From: G965225705 sp965225705
GTDB lineage: Bacteria; Pseudomonadota; Alphaproteobacteria; Caulobacterales; Maricaulaceae
Assembly (NCBI GenBank): GCA_965225705.1
Contig: OZ245325.1
Span: forward strand, 1,302,001 to 1,366,000
DNA: 64,000 nt
Direction of reading: 5' to 3'
Positions 59,160 to 64,000 of this stretch are shown piece after piece. The notes beneath the pieces were generated by a model, which saw only the letters and a program-made list of their open reading frames with translations, searched no databases and was not told the origin of the DNA. A program made the translations under genes and the position numbers. Position 1 is the first letter of the stretch; each line of letters starts with the position of its first letter.

Positions 59160-61310
59160 TTAAAACAGGCCGCCGCGATGGGCAAGAATAGCCAGCAGAA
59201 GAAGAGCCACAATATTCGTAATTTTAATCATGGGGTTAACCGCAGGTCCTGCCGTATCCTTATAAGGATCACCAACCGTATCCCCTGTGACAGAGGATTT
59301 ATGGGCCTCAGACCCTTTACCACCATGATGACCATCTTCAATATATTTTTTAGCATTATCCCAGGCACCACCCCCTGATGTCATAGAGATGGCCACAAAG
59401 AACCCTGTGACAATCACACCGAGAAGCATAGCTCCCAGAGCAGCCAGACCATCTGATTTTCCAGCAACGGCCCAAACAACCCCGAAAAGCACAAGTGGTG
59501 ATAAAACAGGTAAAAGAGACGGAACAATCATTTCCTTAATGGCCGACTTTGTTAAAAGGTCTACGGCACGTCCATAATCTGGTTTTTCTTTATATTCCAT
59601 AATACCTGGCTTTTCACGGAACTGCCGACGAACCTCTTCAACGACAGAGCTTGCTGCACGCCCAACGGCCATCATGCTCATCCCACCGAAGAGAAACGGC
59701 AAAAGCCCGCCAAAAAGAAGACCCACAATCACATAAGGGTTAGAAAGACTAAAATCAGCAGAAACACCCTGGAAGAAACTATATTGTGTCGCATTGGCAG
59801 GATCAGAGAAATAGGCAAGATCCTGGGTGTAGGCTGCAAACAGAACCAGAGCACCAAGACCTGCTGATCCAATAGCATAACCTTTGGTCACCGCCTTTGT
59901 GGTATTCCCCACAGCATCCAGAGCATCTGTTGTCTGGCGCACTTCGGCTGGCAAATCTGCCATTTCAGCAATACCACCGGCATTATCCGTCACAGGGCCA
60001 AACGCATCCAGAGCCACAATCATACCAGCAAGCCCCAGCATAGCCGTTACCGCAATGGCGACACCGTAAAGGCCGGCCAGCTGATAAGAAGCGATAAGAC
60101 CTGCAATGGTGACAAGTGTTGGGAAAGCTGTTGATTCCAGGGAGACAGCAAGCCCCTGAATAACATTGGTTCCATGTCCCCCCTCAGAAGCACGCGCTAT
60201 GGAACGTACGGGGCGGAATGCTGTGCTTGTATAAAACTCCGTAGCCCAGACAATACCCGCCGTCACAAGCAGGCCAACAGCACCACAGGCAAACAAAGAC
60301 CAGCCGTAAAAAGACTGTCCCTGACTTGTCTCAATCAGGCTGTCAAAACCCAAAAGCAGAGAGGTCACAAGGGCAAGACCACCAAGAGATAAAACTGCAG
60401 ACGCTATCAAGCCCTTATAAAGAGCCCCCATAATGCTTTTATTGGCACCAAGACGTACAAACAATGTTCCCAGAATAGACGCAAGAACGCATACGGCACA
60501 GACAGCAAGCGGGTAAACCATCATAAGGGCGGCTCCCTCACCAGCACCACGAAACATCATGGTGGCAAGAACCATGGTGGCCACCACACTCACAACAAAG
60601 GTTTCAAAGAGATCCGCCGCCATACCAGCACAATCACCAACATTGTCGCCAACATTATCTGCAATGGTCGCAGGGTTGCGGGGATCATCTTCAGGAATAC
60701 CGGCTTCAATTTTCCCCACCATATCACCACCAACATCGGCTCCCTTGGTAAAAATACCACCACCAAGACGCGCGAAAATGGAAATAAGAGAGGCCCCAAA
60801 ACCTAAAGCAACAAGGGCATCCACCACCTCTCTGTCAGAAGGGAGAAACCCAAACACTTTGAGTAAAACTCCGTAATAAGCGCTGATTCCCAAAAGTGCC
60901 AGACCCGCAACCAAAAGCCCCGTTACAGAGCCTGCACGGAACGCCATAGCGAGACCCTCTTTAAGCCCTGTGCGTGCAGCCTGGGTTGTGCGTACATTGG
61001 CGCGTACTGAAATCAGCATGCCAATATACCCTGCAAGCCCGGATAAAACAGCGCCAACCAGAAAACCAAGAGCAACCTTCCAGCCCAAAAGCAAAGCGAC
61101 GACGACAAGGATCACAACACCAACAAGAGCAATGGTTACATATTGCCGGTGGAGATAGGCATTAGCTCCCTCCTGAATGGCCGAAGCAATTTCGCGCATA
61201 CGCTCTGTTCCTGCATCTGCACTTAAAATTGTTCGGATTTGTATTACGCCATAAATAATAGCCAAAAGACCAGAAGCCATGGCTAAGCCTAACCATAAAT
61301 CCATACTCAT
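59160..61310 (-). CDS. hppA: Membrane-bound proton-translocating pyrophosphatase
   Basis: A 716-residue integral membrane pump with about 16 helices that couples hydrolysis of pyrophosphate to ion transport. The catalytic acidic loops are GADVGGDMVGKIEAGIPEDD, NPATIADNVGDNVGD and the C-terminal DNAKKYIEDG. The site that sets the K+ requirement reads GNTTKAVTKG, with Lys in place of the Ala of K+-dependent enzymes, so it should be K+-independent and H+-pumping. It is third in the order nusB-thiL-hppA, with about 185 bases after thiL. Confidence 0.97.
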   Translation of the reverse strand: MSMDLWLGLAMASGLLAIIYGVIQIRTILSADAGTERMREIASAIQEGANAYLHRQYVTIALVGVVILVVVALLLGWKVALGFLVGAVLSGLAGYIGMLISVRANVRTTQAARTGLKEGLAMAFRAGSVTGLLVAGLALLGISAYYGVLLKVFGFLPSDREVVDALVALGFGASLISIFARLGGGIFTKGADVGGDMVGKIEAGIPEDDPRNPATIADNVGDNVGDCAGMAADLFETFVVSVVATMVLATMMFRGAGEGAALMMVYPLAVCAVCVLASILGTLFVRLGANKSIMGALYKGLIASAVLSLGGLALVTSLLLGFDSLIETSQGQSFYGWSLFACGAVGLLVTAGIVWATEFYTSTAFRPVRSIARASEGGHGTNVIQGLAVSLESTAFPTLVTIAGLIASYQLAGLYGVAIAVTAMLGLAGMIVALDAFGPVTDNAGGIAEMADLPAEVRQTTDALDAVGNTTKAVTKGYAIGSAGLGALVLFAAYTQDLAYFSDPANATQYSFFQGVSADFSLSNPYVIVGLLFGGLLPFLFGGMSMMAVGRAASSVVEEVRRQFREKPGIMEYKEKPDYGRAVDLLTKSAIKEMIVPSLLPVLSPLVLFGVVWAVAGKSDGLAALGAMLLGVIVTGFFVAISMTSGGGAWDNAKKYIEDGHHGGKGSEAHKSSVTGDTVGDPYKDTAGPAVNPMIKITNIVALLLLAILAHRGGLF

Positions 61311-61494
61311 ATGCGTCTCTCTCTTCCTTCCTGAGTTGTTCAGTCTTTGGGTTACCCTGTTTTTTAGGAACCATCAAGACATATAAATCATCATAAAATA
61401 ATTTTTCGGCGCGGACTATGCCCAAAGATGAAGAGGAAAGCAATATGCATCACATTTTAAAAGAGATGTTCTTCACGGATACTCTGTTCATTTT

Positions 61495-62568
61495 TTAAAA
61501 AGAAACATGCTCATAGCCCATTTTTTCAGGGAAAACAGATTTTCCCCTGTGATCAACAACACAAATTCCCTCACCTTTTAAGACAGAGCCAACAGGCTTA
61601 AGGTTAAGATCAAACTCATGGGCAGCCTGCCTGAGAGGCAAGGCAGAATCAGGAGGGGCTGCTATTAAAAGTTCATAATCATCTCCGCAGGATGCAAGCA
61701 TTTTAAAACGTTCAGGGCTCTCCCCTGCCCAAACAGAGGCTGGCCCGGACAAAGGTACCGCGTGAAGATCAAGGTGTACAGACAAACCGCTGGCTTTTGC
61801 TAAACGAAAAGCATCAAGAAACAGGCCATCCGATATATCCATAGCGGCATGGACCAAAGGACGGGTGGCCTCTAAAAAACCGAGACGGGGTTCTGGCAGG
61901 CGATAACGCTGTATCAGCCAGTCTTCCTCAGAACGGCTGAGAGGCTTACCTTCCTGTGATGTCAGCTTCTCGCCTGAAAGTAATTTGAGCCCCAGGCCGG
62001 AATCTCCAAGGCTTCCTGTCATGAACAGCTGATCGCCCTGCTGTGCCGCGCTGCGTGGAATAAAGCCCTGTTGAGGAACACTGCCCAGAGCCGTTATAGA
62101 AAGGCTAAGCGGGCCGGAAGAACGCACGGTATCCCCACCCCACAAGGTAAGGTTATACTGGTCCTGATCCAGCGCCAGGCCCTCCGCCAAATCTTTGATC
62201 CCGTCTAAAGGCCTGTTATCTGGCCAGATAAGAGACAAAAAATAGCCCAGAGGTCTGGCTCCCTTAGCTGCAAGATCAGAAAGGTTAACCCTTAAGGCCT
62301 TGCGGGCAATGGTAGGGAGGGGGTCATCTGACCGGAAATGAATGTTTTCCACCACACTGTCTTTTGTGATGACAAGGGACTGGTTATGTGGGGAAGAAAA
62401 GAGGGCCGTATCATCCGTCAGCCCCAAAGCTTCGGGGGCTCTTTGTGTAAGAGGCAGAAAACAATCTTTGATCAGCAGAGATTCGCCGTCTTTCTGCTCT
62501 GCCCCTGAAGAGAAAGAGGGGAAGGAATAGGGAAACTTTGGGGAAGGAGGGTCTTTTTTTAAAACCAT
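61495..62568 (-). CDS. thiL: Thiamine-monophosphate kinase
   Basis: The enzyme phosphorylates thiamine phosphate to thiamine pyrophosphate. Motifs of the PurM/ThiL fold: TDDTALFSS, TKDSVVENIHFR, ALRVNLSDLAAKGARPLGYFLSL, LWGGDTVRSS, AAMDISDGLFLDAFRLA and SCGDDYELLIA. It has 357 residues with a short N-terminal extension. It begins eight bases after nusB, so the two are cotranscribed. Confidence 0.96.
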   Translation of the reverse strand: MVLKKDPPSPKFPYSFPSFSSGAEQKDGESLLIKDCFLPLTQRAPEALGLTDDTALFSSPHNQSLVITKDSVVENIHFRSDDPLPTIARKALRVNLSDLAAKGARPLGYFLSLIWPDNRPLDGIKDLAEGLALDQDQYNLTLWGGDTVRSSGPLSLSITALGSVPQQGFIPRSAAQQGDQLFMTGSLGDSGLGLKLLSGEKLTSQEGKPLSRSEEDWLIQRYRLPEPRLGFLEATRPLVHAAMDISDGLFLDAFRLAKASGLSVHLDLHAVPLSGPASVWAGESPERFKMLASCGDDYELLIAAPPDSALPLRQAAHEFDLNLKPVGSVLKGEGICVVDHRGKSVFPEKMGYEHVSF

Positions 62569-62576
62569 ATGCGCTG

Positions 62577-63137
62577 TCAGGACCCCTTAAAATCCCGGGG
62601 CCTTGCCTTACGTGCAATTTTTTCAAGGGCTGCATTGACAAATTTAGGCTCAGGATCATCGAAAAAAGCATCAGTCAGAGCCAGATATTCACTGATCACA
62701 ACCCGCACAGGAATATCAGGACGATAAAAAAGTTCATAAGCCCCCCCCCGTAAAACAGCCCGTAAAACAGCATTAAGTCGCTCAAGGCGCCAGCCTTTGG
62801 CCAAAACCTCCCCTATAGCAGAATCAATATTTTTCTGGGAGGCAACCACTCCCTCTAACATCTCCTGAAAAAAAGGGAAGTTATCAGATTGTTCCTGCTC
62901 TATGCTATCACAGACTTCCTGTGCACTGTCCTGCCCATCAGACTCTGTTTCCGTTCCGGTGGTCTTCAGGACAGGTATAATCCCTTCACCTGTGTTCTGA
63001 TCGGGCAGAAAACCATACTCAGGAAAATGACGTGCAACAGCTTTAACCCCCTGGCCTGAAAGCTCCATCTGGTAGAGGGCCTGAACCAGGGCAAGCCGGG
63101 CCGCTTTGCGGCTATCTATATTCTGTATTGCGTTCAT
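62577..63137 (-). CDS. nusB: Transcription antitermination factor NusB
   Basis: NusB binds boxA RNA with S10 in rRNA antitermination. It has 186 residues: SRKAARLALVQALYQMEL opens the helical fold, and LNAVLRAVLRGGAYELFYRPDIPVRVVISEYLAL and FFDDPEPKFVNAALEKIAR close it. The middle (about residues 45-90) is longer and more acidic than in E. coli NusB, including TGTETESDGQDSAQEV. The ATG at 63137 is preferred to TTG at 63155. It is first in nusB-thiL-hppA. Confidence 0.94.
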   Translation of the reverse strand: MNAIQNIDSRKAARLALVQALYQMELSGQGVKAVARHFPEYGFLPDQNTGEGIIPVLKTTGTETESDGQDSAQEVCDSIEQEQSDNFPFFQEMLEGVVASQKNIDSAIGEVLAKGWRLERLNAVLRAVLRGGAYELFYRPDIPVRVVISEYLALTDAFFDDPEPKFVNAALEKIARKARPRDFKGS

Positions 63138-63403
63138 CAAAACATTGTCCACCAAACATGATAAGAAGACAAGGAGAAGGATGTCTTAAGTGATCAGGAA
63201 AAGCCCAAAATGCGTGTTCCCGGGAGAGTTTAACACAAATTCAAAAGCCAAGATTTAGAAAAATACTTTACTCTAAAAATTATGGGCTTTTCAGGAAACA
63301 TATTTTCCTCTAAAAATAATTTAATAAAAATTGTTTATGGAGCATAGCAGGGAATTAAAACCTCTAAACTAAGCTTTTCTAACGGGGAGTGAGAGAGAGA
63401 ATA

Positions 63404-64000
63404 ATGGAAGTAGAAAACAAGACAAATATAGTGCCACAAAATTTCTCCGTAACAGATGCTGGCTTATATGGGCTAAGAAAGTTAAGTCAGGGAGAAGGGC
63501 TTTTTCTTAAACTTATCGTTCCCTTTGCTTTGATTTTATTCCTGGGTGCTTTTCTGCAGAACCTCTGGACAGAACCCTATCGTGATGTTCAGGTGGAAAA
63601 CTTCATGTCTCTTCTTGAAGGCAAGATGAGCGCAGTGGAGATCGAGCAACAAAATCAAATACTGGCCCAACAGGGGGGACAGAGTCTCCTCTCTTCTTTT
63701 GTACTACTTGTCCTCAATATACTTGTTTATGCCGCAAGCTTACGCTGGCTCATACGGGGAGAGACACAAGGCTCAGCAGGACCTTTTCGCCTTGGATCTG
63801 ATGAGTTAAGACTGTTCGGCGTGATGCTTCTTTATGCTGTTGCCGTGATCGTTATAGCCCTTGCCCTCATCATTCCTTTTGGAGGCATCTTTTTTCTTAT
63901 GAAGAGTATGATTATGGAGGGAGATAAAGATAGCGGCATGCTCGGTATGTTTGTTCTTAACCTTATTCTTATCCCTCTTTTTATCATCGGACTTGTCTGG
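63404..64000 (+). CDS. Membrane protein of unknown family, 5' part (runs off the right edge)
   Basis: An open frame from the ATG at 63404 (GGGGAG upstream) to the window end, 199 codons so far. It has at least four hydrophobic segments (KLIVPFALILFLGAFLQ, LLSSFVLLVLNILVYAASL, VMLLYAVAVIVIALALII, MFVLNLILIPLFIIGLVW) with short loops. No family is recognised. It is divergent from nusB across a 267-base gap; the gap holds a 10-bp inverted repeat GAAAAGCCCA/TGGGCTTTTC (63198-63207 and 63283-63292). Confidence 0.8.
   Translation, partial: MEVENKTNIVPQNFSVTDAGLYGLRKLSQGEGLFLKLIVPFALILFLGAFLQNLWTEPYRDVQVENFMSLLEGKMSAVEIEQQNQILAQQGGQSLLSSFVLLVLNILVYAASLRWLIRGETQGSAGPFRLGSDELRLFGVMLLYAVAVIVIALALIIPFGGIFFLMKSMIMEGDKDSGMLGMFVLNLILIPLFIIGLVW

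Noticed and set aside
60559..60876. Plus-strand 105-codon frame inside hppA
   Set aside because: It is a Pro/Ser/Thr/Arg-rich antisense shadow of the conserved pyrophosphatase gene.
1..64000. CRISPR arrays, intact insertion sequences, integrases
   Set aside because: I saw no regularly spaced direct repeats, no intact transposase and no integrase anywhere in the window.

Overview
The window is ordinary chromosomal DNA from an alphaproteobacterium of low-to-moderate GC, interrupted by two small accessory patches. Four lines of evidence support the assignment: the gene orders hemD-hemC/tsaD-gpsA, aroA-cmk-rpsA-ihfB, nusB-thiL-hppA and clpS-clpA; a TIGR02300 (FYDLN) family gene; a bacterial-mitochondrial style ccmA-ccmB pair; and a direct-repeat LexA box (GTTC-N7-GTTC) in front of uvrA. 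The exact order cannot be fixed from sequence alone. The organism has a Gram-negative envelope (lptB, lipoproteins, a YdbH-YnbE-YdbL set), c-type cytochromes (ccmA, ccmB, ccmH, a SCO protein) and a proton-pumping pyrophosphatase.

Layout. 1-4.2 kb: haem biosynthesis (hemC, hemD), divergent from tsaD and gpsA. 4.25-5.85 kb: accessory patch 1, an AT-rich islet holding an orphan 178-codon gene, several inverted repeats and a small possible gene, next to a truncated and frameshifted hydrolase. 5.85-13.6 kb: uvrC, pgsA, an MscS channel, prfC, a glutaredoxin, an Mrp/ApbC ATPase and an L,D-transpeptidase-like protein. 13.9 kb: tRNA-Leu(UAA). 14.1-17.1 kb: accessory patch 2, visibly GC-richer, with an SRPBCC lipoprotein, a twice-frameshifted short-chain dehydrogenase, a divergent tetR remnant, fragments and an orphan terminator. 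17.3-24.2 kb: a biotin-dependent carboxylase alpha subunit, gamma-glutamyltransferase, lptB, a flavin reductase and a SCO protein. 24.2-36.6 kb: uvrA (SOS box), an FAD monooxygenase, ydbH-ynbE-ydbL, a thiolase, clpS-clpA. 36.9-41.3 kb: aroA-cmk-rpsA-ihfB. 41.4-49.2 kb: the TIGR02300 gene, ccmAB, an AmpG-like permease, PPK2, Dps, ccmH, recF and dnaN. 49.5-58.2 kb: plsC with a DUF2125-like gene, a CurA-like reductase, split mnmD/mnmC, lemA, DUF2333, an MBL hydrolase and a MerR regulator. 58.5-64 kb: tadA, hppA, thiL, nusB and a truncated membrane-protein gene.

Most of the window is housekeeping: DNA repair (uvrA, uvrC, recF), translation and tRNA modification (rpsA, prfC, tsaD, tadA, mnmD/mnmC), proteolysis (clpA/clpS), envelope lipids (pgsA, plsC, YdbH set, lptB) and cytochrome maturation. 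The stretch most worth following up is 4.6-5.7 kb. There an unrecognised AT-rich gene is preceded by twin operator-like repeats and by a terminator-like hairpin whose loop carries a tandem 9-bp repeat complementary to that gene's own Shine-Dalgarno sequence.
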